The position numbers were made by a program, and so were the translations under genes. Below are positions 32,001-41,639 of a stretch of 53,092 bases of DNA, in pieces (positions within the stretch are counted from its first letter, which is position 1; the number at the start of each line of letters is the position of its first letter). Under the pieces are notes generated by a model. The model worked only from the letters and a program-made list of their open reading frames with translations. It ran no database searches and had not been told where the DNA came from. The DNA is from Chloroflexota bacterium (GTDB taxonomy: Bacteria > Chloroflexota > Anaerolineae > Caldilineales > Caldilineaceae), in assembly GCA_026389895.1 (NCBI GenBank), contig JAPLGZ010000243.1:1-53092 (forward strand), in the 5' to 3' direction.

Positions 32001-33707
32001 GTGACACCCGCTTATTTGATGAGCGCCGATGAATTGCAGATTAAGATGGCCCAAGGGTCAAAGCCGGGGGAGGGTGGTCAACTGCCCGGTCACAAAGTCA
32101 CGGCCGAGATTGCCGTCCTACGCCATAGCACGCCCAATGTCGCCTTGATCAGCCCACCACCACATCATGATATCTACAGCATCGAAGATTTGGCGCAGTT
32201 GATCTATGATCTGAAGACCATCAACCCGTCAGCCAAAATTAGTGTCAAGTTGGTGGCTGAAACGGGCGTGGGCACGATTGCGGCTGGCGTTGCCAAAGGC
32301 TTTGCCGATGTGATTCATGTGAGTGGCCACAGTGGCGGCACTGGCGCTAGCCCGCTCAGCAGCATTAAGCATGTCGGCTTGCATTGGGAAATGGGCGTGG
32401 CTGAGACGCATCAAGTCTTGCTGGCCAATAATTTGCGCCGGCGTGTGACCATTCGCACCGATGGTGGCCTGGCAACCGGCCGTGACGTAATCATCGCCGC
32501 GATGTTGGGCGCTGACGAATATAGCTTTGGCAGCAGCGCCGTGATCGCCGAGGGGTGCATTATGGCACGCGTCTGTCATAAAAATACTTGTCCCGTTGGC
32601 GTTGCGACGCAAGACCCTGAACTGCGCAAAAAATTTGATGGCACGCCCGAAATGGTCATGAACTTTATGACGTTTGTGGCCGAAGATGTACGGCAAACAT
32701 TGGCTGCATTGGGGTTTCGCAGCTTGGATGAGGTGATTGGTCATCCGGAATTATTACAGCAAGTGATCTTTGGGCGCGAGGCTGGCTTTATGGATTTGGC
32801 CCCCCTACTCTATGTGCCCGACACCGGCAGCGCACGGCGCAATGTGTTGCCCAAGAATGAATTACCCGAAGAGGAGACCGTCGGCAATCGAATTGTCGAG
32901 CAGGCATTGGCCTATTTACGCACCAACCCGCATTCGCCAGTGCGGCTGGCGCACAAGATCACCAATTCACAGCGGTCGGTTGGGGCAAAACTGGTGGGCC
33001 AATTAGCCTTGCGCTACGGTGACGAAGGCTTACCGGACGGCCAAATTCAGATTGCGTTTACTGGTTCAGCCGGCCAGAGCTTTGGGGCTTTTGGTCTCAA
33101 TGGCATGAATCTAACCTTAATCGGCGAGGCGCAAGATTATGTGGGTAAAGGCTTGAGCGGTGGTGAAATTGTGATCCGCCCGCACGAAGATGCGCGCTTT
33201 GTGCCCCACCAAAATGTGATCATGGGCAATACCGTGCTCTATGGCGCGACCGGTGGCCGGCTTTTTGCCGCGGGGTTGGCGGGTGAGCGTTTTGCGGTGC
33301 GCAACAGTGGCGCAACGGCTGTCGTAGAAGGTGCTGGCGATCATGCTTGTGAGTATATGACGGGCGGCCTGGTGGTGGTGCTCGGCGAAACTGGCCGCAA
33401 TTTTGGGGCTGGGATGACGGGTGGTCAAGCGTACATCTACGATGTTGGTGATAATTTTGAACGGCGGTATAATCAGGAGTTAATTGCCATTCGCCGTTTG
33501 CGCGGTGACGGTGATGACACTGAACTAAAACACCTGATCCGTGAGCATTATGAAAAGACCAATTCACAACGGGCCAAAACCCTCTTAGCCGACTGGGAAA
33601 CGCAGCGCCAACTCTTCTGGTACGTGGCGCCGCGCGAGAATATGTTGCAGATCGAGGCCGCCAATGAAGGGACTGGCAAAGTAGAAAGCGAAGCCGAGAA
33701 GGTATAG
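29076..33707 (+). CDS. gltB: Glutamate synthase, large (GltB-type) subunit
   Basis: Makes two glutamates from glutamine and 2-oxoglutarate. 1543 residues. The amidotransferase nucleophile is Cys33 (HDACGIGFVAHIEG), exposed after removal of a 32-residue propeptide. The central domain follows, then the FMN domain with SNCGEGGEARDRYFTERAS and SGHSGGTGASPLSSIKHVG, the [3Fe-4S] cysteines C1161, C1167 and C1172 (CIMARVCHKNTCPVGVATQ), and the C-terminal beta-helix domain (QSFGAFGLNGMNLTLIGEA). No gltD is beside it, so it may use ferredoxin or a distant GltD. It would feed the missing branched-chain aminotransferase step. Confidence 0.96.
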   Translation: MLKSDYSPDFTHNTFDLPPKQGLYDPRFEHDACGIGFVAHIEGRRSHRVVEMALEALRNHAHRGAVADDRKTGDGAGILTQLPYEFISRELRRLGIEPPAPGDLAVGQLFLFRQDEADRARARQIIIDVLTELKLEVLTFRSVPVVDSALGRRAEASRPWMEQVIVRRTPEACAAGDDFERLLYLARKSITNRAQKSSGATRVQRLYIASFSSRTIVYKGLVLAQELTHFYPDLSDTDFQSAIAVFHQRYSTNTFPTWERAQPFRLICHNGEFNTLQGNENWMRARENDLAHPVWGAKTDLLKPVIWQQTSDSGKFDNQLELLVRSGRDIRHGLLMMMPEAWERMPLGEISPERRAFYQYHSALMEPWDGPAAVTYTDGRIVGTILDRNGLRPARYVILDSGFVISSSEVGAVAYDEGRVVQKGRLGPGQIFCVDTTRGVVMTDNEITHHFATRKPYDRWIKENLVVLADQVTKEHGQKVEPSLPAALRLPPAPIVTRQAAFGYTSEELVVVLRPMVTEAKEPIGSMGDDAPPAVLSQLPRSLFHYFKQRFAEVTNPPIDPLREEMVMSLRVLLGQRANLLSELPEATRLIELNSPLLQPEELAVLVRMDEPEFRAVTVDAVWQPHPNHAALGNEVGEALRFALENLCQAAETAVREGAHLLLISDGKADEHNLPIPSLLAIGAVHHHLIQQGLRMNTSLICVSGEPRDVHQFAALIGFGANAVYPYLVYAAIEEMVVEGRHTAGMTVVQANHNYAKAVDKGLLKIMSKMGISTLDSYCGAQIFEAIGIGQALLDVAFADTPSILGGVGFATLAEDVLAWHASAYPAGGKPGKLDTWGLFKSRRGGEFHMWSPQVVHALHAAVRSASHSDGAIKYREYADLVNSMKIAPRHLLDFQQLWPPVPLEQVEPVEKILRRFSTAAMSHGALSAEAHETLAIAMNRLGGMSNCGEGGEARDRYFTERASNIKQVSSGRFGVTPAYLMSADELQIKMAQGSKPGEGGQLPGHKVTAEIAVLRHSTPNVALISPPPHHDIYSIEDLAQLIYDLKTINPSAKISVKLVAETGVGTIAAGVAKGFADVIHVSGHSGGTGASPLSSIKHVGLHWEMGVAETHQVLLANNLRRRVTIRTDGGLATGRDVIIAAMLGADEYSFGSSAVIAEGCIMARVCHKNTCPVGVATQDPELRKKFDGTPEMVMNFMTFVAEDVRQTLAALGFRSLDEVIGHPELLQQVIFGREAGFMDLAPLLYVPDTGSARRNVLPKNELPEEETVGNRIVEQALAYLRTNPHSPVRLAHKITNSQRSVGAKLVGQLALRYGDEGLPDGQIQIAFTGSAGQSFGAFGLNGMNLTLIGEAQDYVGKGLSGGEIVIRPHEDARFVPHQNVIMGNTVLYGATGGRLFAAGLAGERFAVRNSGATAVVEGAGDHACEYMTGGLVVVLGETGRNFGAGMTGGQAYIYDVGDNFERRYNQELIAIRRLRGDGDDTELKHLIREHYEKTNSQRAKTLLADWETQRQLFWYVAPRENMLQIEAANEGTGKVESEAEKV

Positions 33708-33734
33708 CGTTGAGGTCGAAGAAGGGAGGTCAAC

Positions 33735-34037
33735 ATGAATGTGATTCATACGATTGATCTGATTGCTACAAACCCACAGATCCGTGACGGGCGACCTTTT
33801 ATTGTGGGAACGACAGTCACCGTCGCGGATGTGGCCGTAGCCAAAATTTATCAAATGTTAGATGCTGACGGCATTGCGGATTGGTTTAATTTATCTCTGT
33901 CGCAGGTTTATTCAGCACTGGCTTATTATTACGAACATAAGCCAGAAATTGACCAGAGTATCGAGGCTAGACGCAAGCTTGCTCAGGAAATGAAGGAGAA
34001 GCGCGTTGGCAGTCGTCATCAGTCTCTATTTGGATGA
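33735..34037 (+). CDS. DUF433 antitoxin-like protein
   Basis: 100 residues. The DUF433 core is visible: NPQIRDGRPFIVGTTVTVAD, then the helix-turn segment WFNLSLSQVYSALAYYYEH. Such proteins are usually the first gene (antitoxin) of a two-gene toxin-antitoxin pair. ATG follows AGGGAGG, a strong ribosome site. The 3' end overlaps the next gene by 32 bases. Confidence 0.85.
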   Translation: MNVIHTIDLIATNPQIRDGRPFIVGTTVTVADVAVAKIYQMLDADGIADWFNLSLSQVYSALAYYYEHKPEIDQSIEARRKLAQEMKEKRVGSRHQSLFG

Positions 34038-34287
34038 AAACTTATCGCCAAAGATTGCTTACCAGCTAAGACGGCGAGGGATTGACGCCGTCACAGTGCG
34101 TGATCTTGGTTTGTTAGGTGATACGGATGAAAATCATCTCGAGCGTGCAACGGCGATGAATTATGTGTTAGTGACAGGCGATACCGACTATTTGATCATG
34201 GCTGCGGCCGGTGCCAAACATGCCGGAATTGTCTTTGGCATGCAAGAGAATCATGGCATCGGTGATTGGGTCAGAGCGTTGGAATGA
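34006..34287 (+). CDS. DUF5615 PIN-like toxin
   Basis: 93 residues. The PIN-fold pattern of the DUF5615/Mut7-C-like group is clear: LYLDENLSPKIAYQLRRRG with the acidic pair D-E-N, AVTVRDLGLLGDTDENHL and VLVTGDTDYLIMAA. These acidic positions fit a metal-dependent RNase. TTG start, 8 bases behind a perfect AAGGAG inside the DUF433 gene, so the two are translated together. The target RNA is unknown. Confidence 0.85.
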   Translation: MAVVISLYLDENLSPKIAYQLRRRGIDAVTVRDLGLLGDTDENHLERATAMNYVLVTGDTDYLIMAAAGAKHAGIVFGMQENHGIGDWVRALE

Positions 34288-34356
34288 ATCTGCTCGGTCT
34301 ATACCGTCGATGACATGAAAAATCATGTAGAATATTTATAACGAAGGATAAGGAAA

Positions 34357-35760
34357 ATGGGAAAGACGTTGTTTGAAAAAGTTTGGGAGCCCCATGTGGT
34401 CGCCCAAGATCCAGGCGCGCCGGCAATTTTGTATGTCGATGCCCACCTGATCCATGAAGTGACCTCGCCGCAGGCCTTTTCGATGTTGCGCGAGCGCGGT
34501 TTACCGGTGCGCCGGCCGGATAAAACCTTTGCTACGATGGATCATGCGATCCCCACTCGCATTGGCGTCGATATCTCGTTGTGGCCTGCTGATGCAGCCA
34601 CGCAAGTACGCACGCTGCGCGAGAATTGCCATGATTTTGGCATCACCTTGTGGGATATTGAAGGCGATGTACAAGGCATCGTCCACATTGTCGGGCCAGA
34701 AATGGGCGTAACCCAGCCGGGCATGACGATTGTCTGCGGTGACAGCCACACGAGTACGCACGGTGCATTTGGTGCGTTGGCTTTTGGGATTGGCACCAGC
34801 GAAGTGGGCCATGTATTGGCGTCGCAGTGTCTGTTGCAGAAAAAGCCCAAGACCTTCGCGATCAATGTTGAGGGTGAGTTGGGGCTGGGCATCACTGCCA
34901 AAGATATTATTCTGGCGATCATTGCCAAGAATGGCGCAGGCGGCGGCGCTGGTTATGTCTTTGAATATCGTGGCAGCGCGATTCGCAAGCTGGACATGGC
35001 CAGCCGCATGACCATCTGCAATATGAGCATCGAAGGCGGCGCGCGCGCGGGCATGATTGCGCCGGATGAGACGACTTTTGAATATATGAAGGGGCGCCCG
35101 TTTGCCCCCAAGGGCGAACAGTGGGATAAAGCGGTGGCTTACTGGAAAACGCTTGTTACCGACGACGATGCCGCATTTGATCGCACCTTGACGCTGGACG
35201 CCAGCCAACTCGCGCCGATGGTCACGTATGGCACGAACCCTGGTCAAGGCCTATATGTCACCAGCAATATTCCGTTGGCAGAAGAGATCGAAGATCCGTC
35301 TGAGCGTCGCAGCCTATTGAGCGCCATGGAGTATATGGGCTTAAAGCCGGGCCAGCCAATCGAAGGTCAACAAGTCGATATCGTCTTCATTGGCTCGTGT
35401 ACCAATGGTCGTATTGAAGATCTGCGCGAAGCCGCTAAAATTGCCAAAGGCAAAAAGGTCGCTGATAACGTGCAGGCACTGGTTGTGCCCGGCTCTAAGG
35501 CGATCAAAGCGCAGGCCGAAGCGGAAGGATTGGACGTGATCTTCACTGAAGCCGGCTTTGAATGGCGCGGCGCCGGTTGCAGCATGTGTCTGGCGATGAA
35601 CGATGACAAGGCCGGCGCGGGCAAATATGTCGCCAGCACCAGCAATCGCAACTTTCAGGGTCGCCAGGGTCCCGGTTCGCGCAGCTTGCTGATGAGCCCC
35701 ATCATGGCGGCGGCCGCGGCGCTGAATGGCAAAGTGGTCGATGTGAGAGAACTGCTGTAA
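34357..35760 (+). CDS. leuC: 3-isopropylmalate dehydratase, large subunit
   Basis: With LeuD isomerises 2- to 3-isopropylmalate through a [4Fe-4S] cluster. 467 residues. Cluster cysteines are in [31 protein letters not shown] and the C-terminal [17 protein letters not shown] and [13 protein letters not shown] are typical of the aconitase-like large subunit. Start ATG behind AAGG. Confidence 0.96.
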   Translation: MGKTLFEKVWEPHVVAQDPGAPAILYVDAHLIHEVTSPQAFSMLRERGLPVRRPDKTFATMDHAIPTRIGVDISLWPADAATQVRTLRENCHDFGITLWDIEGDVQGIVHIVGPEMGVTQPGMTIVCGDSHTSTHGAFGALAFGIGTSEVGHVLASQCLLQKKPKTFAINVEGELGLGITAKDIILAIIAKNGAGGGAGYVFEYRGSAIRKLDMASRMTICNMSIEGGARAGMIAPDETTFEYMKGRPFAPKGEQWDKAVAYWKTLVTDDDAAFDRTLTLDASQLAPMVTYGTNPGQGLYVTSNIPLAEEIEDPSERRSLLSAMEYMGLKPGQPIEGQQVDIVFIGSCTNGRIEDLREAAKIAKGKKVADNVQALVVPGSKAIKAQAEAEGLDVIFTEAGFEWRGAGCSMCLAMNDDKAGAGKYVASTSNRNFQGRQGPGSRSLLMSPIMAAAAALNGKVVDVRELL

Positions 35761-35778
35761 AAAACTGTGATGACACCT

Positions 35779-35842
35779 GTAAGGAGTCATTGGCTACAGG
35801 CTATTAAACCGAGCGGTTGATAACTTTCTAATGACTCCTTAC
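35779..35842. repeat. Inverted word repeat between leuC and leuD
   Basis: GTAAGGAGTCATT (35779-35791) and AATGACTCCTTAC (35830-35842) are exact complements. The same family of short palindromic gap repeats occurs elsewhere in the cluster with other words. It may fold in the mRNA; there is no T run. Confidence 0.65.
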
Positions 35843-35862
35843 TAATTACGAAGAGAAAAATC

Positions 35863-36453
35863 ATGGAACCAATTAAAACTTTAACCGCAAGCGCTGTGCC
35901 GCTGCGTGCGGAAAATGTGGACACAGACCAAATCATCCCGGCGCGCTTTTTGACGGCTGTCACCAAAGCGGGCATGGGCGATGGGCTTTTTTCTAGTTGG
36001 CGTTACAATCCCGATGGTAGCCCGAAGCCTGACTTCCCCCTGAATAAACCCGAATATAAGGACGGCAAAATTTTAATTGCCGGGCGCAACTTTGGCAGCG
36101 GCTCCAGCCGTGAACATGCGGTGTGGGCGCTGACGGAATATGGCTTTCGCGCCGTGATCACGTCCGGTTTTGCCGATATTTTCTACAACAACAGCCTCAA
36201 GAATGGTCTGCTGCTGGTGGCATTGCCCGAAGAGACCGTGAACATGCTGCTTGATCTGGTGGAAGAAGATCCCGAGACGCAGATCACGGTCGACCTAGCC
36301 AGCCAGACGGTGACTTTGCCCGACGGCCAGCAACTTGGCTTTCCTATCGATCCGTTCCGCAAGATTTGCCTGCTAGAAGGCGTGGATGACCTAGGCTATA
36401 TTATGAAACAAGCCGATGCCATTGCGACCTATGAGGCTGTCCCAGCGTATTGA
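35863..36453 (+). CDS. leuD: 3-isopropylmalate dehydratase, small subunit
   Basis: 196 residues; the swivel subunit that completes the active site with LeuC. Landmarks are NVDTDQIIPARFLTAV, ILIAGRNFGSGSSREHAVW and FADIFYNNSLKNGLL. ATG behind AAGAG. It lies 102 bases after leuC and before leuB. Confidence 0.96.
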   Translation: MEPIKTLTASAVPLRAENVDTDQIIPARFLTAVTKAGMGDGLFSSWRYNPDGSPKPDFPLNKPEYKDGKILIAGRNFGSGSSREHAVWALTEYGFRAVITSGFADIFYNNSLKNGLLLVALPEETVNMLLDLVEEDPETQITVDLASQTVTLPDGQQLGFPIDPFRKICLLEGVDDLGYIMKQADAIATYEAVPAY

Positions 36454-36480
36454 TGCCTTGATAAATTGCCAAGGATTGAT

Positions 36481-36512
36481 ACAGACGGGCGCAGTATGCT
36501 GCGCCCGTCTGT
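36481..36512 (+). terminator. Hairpin after leuD
   Basis: ACAGACGGGCGCAG and CTGCGCCCGTCTGT make a perfect 14-bp GC-rich stem with a TATG loop, 28 bases after the leuD stop. The following bases (GTTATAATGG) have few T, so it may also serve mRNA stability. Confidence 0.65.
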
Positions 36513-36675
36513 GTTATAATGGTACGCTAATGGCTGGATAAATTCAACGATTTGAACAGCGGCTAACTCATACCTGGGGCACCAACTTTGTTGAAATAGA
36601 TTGTGAAGATTTTTGGCAAAATATTCGACATGATCAGGTTATTCATTCATAACCGCCAAAAAAGAAAGAAGATGT

Positions 36676-37764
36676 ATGAACGCAAAAATTGTCGTATTGG
36701 CCGGTGATGGGATCGGCCCGGAAGTGACCGACGAAGCCCGCAAAATTTTGAATGTAGTGGCGCAGAAGTTTGGCCACACCTTTACCTTTGACGACCAATT
36801 GATGGGCGGGCGCGCGATTGATGAACGTGGCACCAGCTTGCCCGACGAAACAGTGGCGGCCTGCAAAAGCGCGGATGCTGTCCTGCTCGGCGCGGTTGGT
36901 GGACCCAAATGGGACAAACCCGACGCTGAAGACCGGCCGGAGCGTGGCTTGCTTGGCATTCGCAAAGCACTTAACCTGTTTGCCAATTTACGTCCGGTCA
37001 AATTGAACCAACATTTGATCAGTGCTAGCACGATTAAGGAAGAAGTGTTGGCTGGCGTCGACATGTTGGTGATCCGTGAACTGACGGGGGGCGCTTATTT
37101 TGGCCCGCGCAAGGAAGCTGGCGCGGACGGTGATGAAGCGTTTGACACCATGCTTTACACGACACCGGAAATCGAGCGTGTGGTGCGCTTAGCGGCAGAC
37201 GCTGCCATGGGGCGCAAGAAAAAGCTGACCAGTGTCGACAAGGCCAATGTCTTGGCCTCCAGTCGCTTATGGCGCCGGGTGACGGTTAAGGTGCTGGCCG
37301 ATTACCCCGAATTAGAAGTCGAACATGTGTTAGTCGATGCAATGGCGATGCATCTGATTCGACGTCCAGCGGCTTATGATGTCATTGTGGCGGAAAACCT
37401 CTTTGGTGATATTCTCACCGATGAGGCTTCGATGCTGGCCGGTTCGATGGGGATGTTGCCTTCGGCTAGTTTGGGCGATGTGATGAATCAGCACAATTTG
37501 CCGCTGGGGCTCTACGAACCGATCCACGGCAGCGCGCCCGACATTGCCGGCCAAGGGATCGCCAATCCACTGGCCACCATTCTCAGCGTTGCGTTGTTAT
37601 TGCGCCATAGCTTGGGGCTGGAAAAAGAAGCCGCGGCCATCGAAGCGGCGGTGGATAGTGTGCTCAATGAAGGTGTGCGCACGCGCGATATTGCCAGCAC
37701 AGGCGTTGAAGTTGTCGGAACTCAGATCATGGGCGATCTGGTGGCGGAGAAATTACTCAATTGA
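36676..37764 (+). CDS. leuB: 3-isopropylmalate dehydrogenase
   Basis: NAD-dependent oxidative decarboxylation giving 4-methyl-2-oxopentanoate. 362 residues. [19 protein letters not shown] opens the chain; the Arg-rich loop [18 protein letters not shown], the [13 protein letters not shown] region, the metal aspartates in [19 protein letters not shown] and [17 protein letters not shown] follow. ATG behind AAGAAG. Confidence 0.96.
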   Translation: MNAKIVVLAGDGIGPEVTDEARKILNVVAQKFGHTFTFDDQLMGGRAIDERGTSLPDETVAACKSADAVLLGAVGGPKWDKPDAEDRPERGLLGIRKALNLFANLRPVKLNQHLISASTIKEEVLAGVDMLVIRELTGGAYFGPRKEAGADGDEAFDTMLYTTPEIERVVRLAADAAMGRKKKLTSVDKANVLASSRLWRRVTVKVLADYPELEVEHVLVDAMAMHLIRRPAAYDVIVAENLFGDILTDEASMLAGSMGMLPSASLGDVMNQHNLPLGLYEPIHGSAPDIAGQGIANPLATILSVALLLRHSLGLEKEAAAIEAAVDSVLNEGVRTRDIASTGVEVVGTQIMGDLVAEKLLN

Positions 37765-37774
37765 ATATAACTCT

Positions 37775-37865
37775 ATAAGCCAGTAGACAGCAGAACAGGA
37801 AAGCAGGTAGCGATGGCGCTCCCCAATTTTCCTACCTACCTGTTTACCTATTCCCACTCTATCTA
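37775..37865. repeat. Word repeat in the leuB-ppc gap
   Basis: Repeats of CAGTAGACAG/CAGGAAAGCAGGTAG on one side and CTACCTACCTGTTTACC on the other make an imperfect palindrome. A similar repeat (AACAGGTAGACAGG ... CCTGTTTCCCC) fills 40665-40740 after ppc. Confidence 0.5.
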
Positions 37866-37870
37866 TACTC

Positions 37871-40645
37871 ATGACCACAGAACCCCAAGACCGTCTGCGT
37901 TCTACCATTCGCCTGTTGGGCGATTTGTTGGGCCAGACCATCATCGAACAAGAAGGCCAGGAAATTTTTGACCTGGAAGAGGAAATTCGTTCGCTTTCCA
38001 AGACCTGGCGATCCGGTGATCGCTCGGTCTTGAGTAAGATCGATGAATTGCTGCCAGCGCTCATGGCGGATTTACCACGGGCCCTGGCGGTGTTAAAGGC
38101 CTTTACCGCGTATTTTCAATTAGTCAATTTGGCCGAAGAACAACAGCGCGCTCACATTTTGCGTGAACGTATGCGCGCCGCCTATGCACGCAACGAACCA
38201 ATGGCCGAGACCATTGCCCACGCGATCCAACAACTGCACGCGCAAGGTCAGACGGCCGACCAAATGCGCCGGTTACTGGCCGATCTGTTTATTGAACCAG
38301 TTTTTACGGCCCACCCCACCGAATCCAGACGCATCACGATTCTGGCGCGCTTGCGCGCCATGGCCAGCGCCTTGAATGAATTGGACCGGCGTGATCTGCT
38401 GCCCCCCGAAGCCGAAGCCCTAGAGCAACAACTACGTGAAAATATTGTCTTGCTCTGGCAAAGTGACGAAACGCGCGATCGCCGTCCTACGGTCATGGAT
38501 GAAGTGCGGCATGGCATGTATTATTTTGCCGATCCCGTTTTTTACCTTGTACCCCAGATCTACACAGAATTAGAGCGCGCCCTGGCCGAATATTATCCCG
38601 ACGAATCATTCACCCTGCCGACGTTTTTGCGCTATGGCTCCTGGGTTGGGGGCGACCGCGACGGCAACCCGTTTGTGACGCCGGAGATCACAGAAGAGGC
38701 TTTGCGCGAGCAAAAAGAGACAATTCTGCGGCTTTACAACATTGAAGTTGATAAACTTTATAACCAATTAACCTCGACGGCTACACGGGTGCATATTAGC
38801 CAAGCATTGCGCGATAGCATCGAGCAAGATCTGACCCTGGTGCCGGCCAGCGAATTAGAAGTGTTAGACCGTTTTCGTTGGGAACCTTATCGCCATAAAT
38901 TGATTATGATGTTCCGGCGTTTGCGGGCGACGCGCGCCGAAAATGAACAACCCTGGCGCACGCGCACGATCAACCCGCGCGCCTATCGCAATGCAGACGA
39001 ATTTCGGCAAGATTTGTACTTGATCCGTGACAGCCTGCGCGCCAATAAAGGCGAACGGCTTATCCAAGACGGTCTGGCCAATCTAATTCGTTGTGCGGAA
39101 GTCTTTGGCTTTCATCTGGCCACACTTGACATCCGTCAGCACGCTGATCGCCATCGGAGTGCGATGGCAGAAGTGCTGACCCGTTATAACATGACCAGCG
39201 ATTATATGGAGCTGTCTGATGCTCAGCGGGTGCCGGTATTGAATCGCGAGATTACCAATTTGCGCCCGCTGACCGCTAAGTTAGATTTCAGCGAAGCGAC
39301 CAATCAAACGGTTGAACTGTTTCGCCTGATCAAGCAAGCGCGCGAGGAGATGGGGGACGACGTCATTCAAAGTTATATTATCAGCATGACCACCCATGCC
39401 AGCAATGTGTTAGAAGTGTTGCTCTTTGCGCGCGATGCTGGATTGTTTGGGCAGATTGATGTCGTGCCACTCTTTGAAACGATTGGTGACTTGGTCGCGG
39501 CGCCCGAAATTATGACGCAGCTCTACACCAACGAGGTTTATCGCCAGCATTTGGCGCAACGCGGCAACCAACAGCAGATCATGATCGGCTATAGCGACTC
39601 GAATAAAGATGGCGGCTATCTGCGCGCCACCTGGATGCTTTTTAAGGCGCAACGTGGCCTGGCGCAGATCTGCGACGAACATGGCATCAAACTTACCCTG
39701 TTTCATGGCCGCGGTGGTTCATTGGGGCGCGGCGGCGGTCCAGCCAATCGCGCCATTCTGGCCCAACCATTGGAATCGGTGCGCGGGCGGATCAAAATTA
39801 CCGAGCAAGGCGAAGTGGTGAGCAGCCGCTATGACAACCCAGCGCTGGCTCATCGTCACTTGGAACAACTAGTCAATGCGGTGTTGTTGTCAAGCGGCAA
39901 ACACCCCAACTATGCGCAAGAAGCGACCTGGGTCAGTTTGGTGGAAGAGCTAAGCCAGCGAGCCTTTGCCAAATATCGTTCCTTAATTGAGAAACCGGCC
40001 TTCTTTACCTATTTCCACGAAGCAACACCCATTGATCAAGTCGATCGGCTCAATTTGGGGTCACGTCCGGCGCGGCGCAAGAAAACAAGCGCGGTCACTG
40101 ATCTGCGCGCAATTCCCTGGGTTTTTGCCTGGACACAATCGCGCGTCAACTTGACCAGTTGGTATGGGGTGGGGGCGGCATTGGAAACCTGGATCGAGGA
40201 CGCTGGCCCAGATGCCACAGCGAAAAAAGCGGAGCGGCTGGCGAGCTTGCGCGAAATGTACCGCGAATGGCCCTTCTTTCGCACCGTGCTAGACAATGTG
40301 CAAGTCGGGCTGTGCATTGGTGATATGGCGATTGCGGCGCTTTATGCCAGCTTGACCACCGCTAAGACACGCACGGAAATTTTTGACGATCTGCTAGAGG
40401 AGTACGAACGCACAAAGCGCCTGGTCTTGCAGATCACCGGTTATCAAGAGTTGCTTGAGAATGAAAGTTGGTTACAGCGCAGTATCAAACTCCGCAACCC
40501 GTACGTAGATCCGCTGAATTATATTCAAGTGGCGTTGTTAGAGCGTTTGCGCACCCAACCATCAACGGTGGATGAGGAAAGTTTGCAAGCGGCCATTTTG
40601 GTCTCAGTCAACGGTATCGCAGCCGGATTGCAAAATACGGGCTGA
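37871..40645 (+). CDS. ppc: Phosphoenolpyruvate carboxylase
   Basis: Adds bicarbonate to PEP to form oxaloacetate, replenishing the citric acid cycle. 924 residues, the normal length. Catalytic His is in [43 protein letters not shown] and [16 protein letters not shown] line the active site; the chain ends in the conserved QNTG. There is no clear ribosome site before ATG 37871. In this cluster it could supply carbon to 2-oxoglutarate/glutamate. Confidence 0.97.
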   Translation: MTTEPQDRLRSTIRLLGDLLGQTIIEQEGQEIFDLEEEIRSLSKTWRSGDRSVLSKIDELLPALMADLPRALAVLKAFTAYFQLVNLAEEQQRAHILRERMRAAYARNEPMAETIAHAIQQLHAQGQTADQMRRLLADLFIEPVFTAHPTESRRITILARLRAMASALNELDRRDLLPPEAEALEQQLRENIVLLWQSDETRDRRPTVMDEVRHGMYYFADPVFYLVPQIYTELERALAEYYPDESFTLPTFLRYGSWVGGDRDGNPFVTPEITEEALREQKETILRLYNIEVDKLYNQLTSTATRVHISQALRDSIEQDLTLVPASELEVLDRFRWEPYRHKLIMMFRRLRATRAENEQPWRTRTINPRAYRNADEFRQDLYLIRDSLRANKGERLIQDGLANLIRCAEVFGFHLATLDIRQHADRHRSAMAEVLTRYNMTSDYMELSDAQRVPVLNREITNLRPLTAKLDFSEATNQTVELFRLIKQAREEMGDDVIQSYIISMTTHASNVLEVLLFARDAGLFGQIDVVPLFETIGDLVAAPEIMTQLYTNEVYRQHLAQRGNQQQIMIGYSDSNKDGGYLRATWMLFKAQRGLAQICDEHGIKLTLFHGRGGSLGRGGGPANRAILAQPLESVRGRIKITEQGEVVSSRYDNPALAHRHLEQLVNAVLLSSGKHPNYAQEATWVSLVEELSQRAFAKYRSLIEKPAFFTYFHEATPIDQVDRLNLGSRPARRKKTSAVTDLRAIPWVFAWTQSRVNLTSWYGVGAALETWIEDAGPDATAKKAERLASLREMYREWPFFRTVLDNVQVGLCIGDMAIAALYASLTTAKTRTEIFDDLLEEYERTKRLVLQITGYQELLENESWLQRSIKLRNPYVDPLNYIQVALLERLRTQPSTVDEESLQAAILVSVNGIAAGLQNTG

Positions 40646-40664
40646 ACACTTATTCGCGCTCTGT

Positions 40665-40740
40665 TGGAAACAGGTAGACAGGGAAAACAAGTCTACAAGG
40701 AAAGAGACTTCTCTGCCTGTTTCCCCTCGGCCTGCTTATT
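40665..40740. repeat. Imperfect palindrome after ppc
   Basis: AACAGGTAGACAGGG on the left and CCTGTTTCCCCTCGGCCTG on the right make a broad imperfect hairpin, related in wording to the leuB-ppc gap. Confidence 0.45.
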
Positions 40741-40776
40741 CTGCCTAACGCCTATTGGGATGAAGGATTGTTTTCT

Positions 40777-41553
40777 GTGCCAGATTACCTGTCGTCAATT
40801 GACGGTTTACTTATCGATATTGAAGGTGTATTGCTGCATGGCAGCGCGGTGATTCCGGGTGCGCTAGAGACGTTACACGTCCTACGCACCCGGGGTATTC
40901 CCCATCGCTTCATTACGAATACCACCATCTATTGTCGGCCTACATTGTTGGAACGGCTGCAAGCGCTCGGTTTTAAGATGGAAATGAACGAGCTGTTTAC
41001 CGCCACCTATGCCGCCGCTCAATATTTGCGTGATCAAAATGCGCGTAGTTACTATCCATTGCTTTTGCCGGATGCGCAACTAGAATTTGCCGGGATCGAG
41101 ATTGATGAAGAAAACCCCGAGTTCGTCGTGGTAGGCGACATGGGGGCGGGCTTCACTTTCCCGCGCCTAAACAAGGCTTTGCGCGCATTGCTGAGCGGCG
41201 CTAAATTGGTGGCGCTGCACAAAAAACGGCTGTGGCGTACCGAAGAAGGGCTCTTTCTGGATGCTGGTCCTTTTGTGGTGGCGTTGGAGTATGCTGCGGG
41301 AAGCAATGCTGAAGTGATTGGCATGCCAAGCCGGGCCTACTTTAGCCAGGTGTTAGAGAATCTAAATCTACCCGCCAATCGCGTGGCCATGATCGGTGAC
41401 GACATTGAAACTGCGGTGCGGGGCGCCCAAATGATTGGGATGCAAGGCTGGCTGGTAAAAACCGGCCGCTTTCGCAAAGAGGATCTGGGGCGTGGCATCT
41501 GGCCAGACAAAATGCTGGATAGTATCGGGGATATTGTTAAAAGTGAATCGTGA
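40777..41553 (+). CDS. HAD-IIA family phosphatase
   Basis: 258 residues, taken from GTG 40777 with AAGG 10 bases upstream; a TTG at 40768 sits on the same ribosome site and is less likely. Motif I is [10 protein letters not shown]: nucleophile D14 is kept but the usual second Asp is Glu16. Motif II is TNTT, and motif IV ([18 protein letters not shown]) is normal. Between them is the C2-type cap. Substrates of this group include sugar- and nucleotide-monophosphates; no specific role can be read. It lies 131 bases after ppc. Confidence 0.88.
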   Translation: MPDYLSSIDGLLIDIEGVLLHGSAVIPGALETLHVLRTRGIPHRFITNTTIYCRPTLLERLQALGFKMEMNELFTATYAAAQYLRDQNARSYYPLLLPDAQLEFAGIEIDEENPEFVVVGDMGAGFTFPRLNKALRALLSGAKLVALHKKRLWRTEEGLFLDAGPFVVALEYAAGSNAEVIGMPSRAYFSQVLENLNLPANRVAMIGDDIETAVRGAQMIGMQGWLVKTGRFRKEDLGRGIWPDKMLDSIGDIVKSES

Positions 41554-41615
41554 ACCGTGAAGCGTGAAGGTTGACCCAGGACCTTCTCGCAACTCACTCA
41601 TCACGCTTCATCCAT
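41548..41615. repeat. Inverted word repeat between HAD gene and cimA
   Basis: GTGAATCGTGAACCGTGAAGCGTGAAGG is a run of near-identical 8-base words; TGAAGCGTGA (41558-41567) has its complement TCACGCTTCA at 41601-41610. Confidence 0.6.
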
Positions 41616-41639
41616 CACCGATCCATGTGAGGTTTCCGA

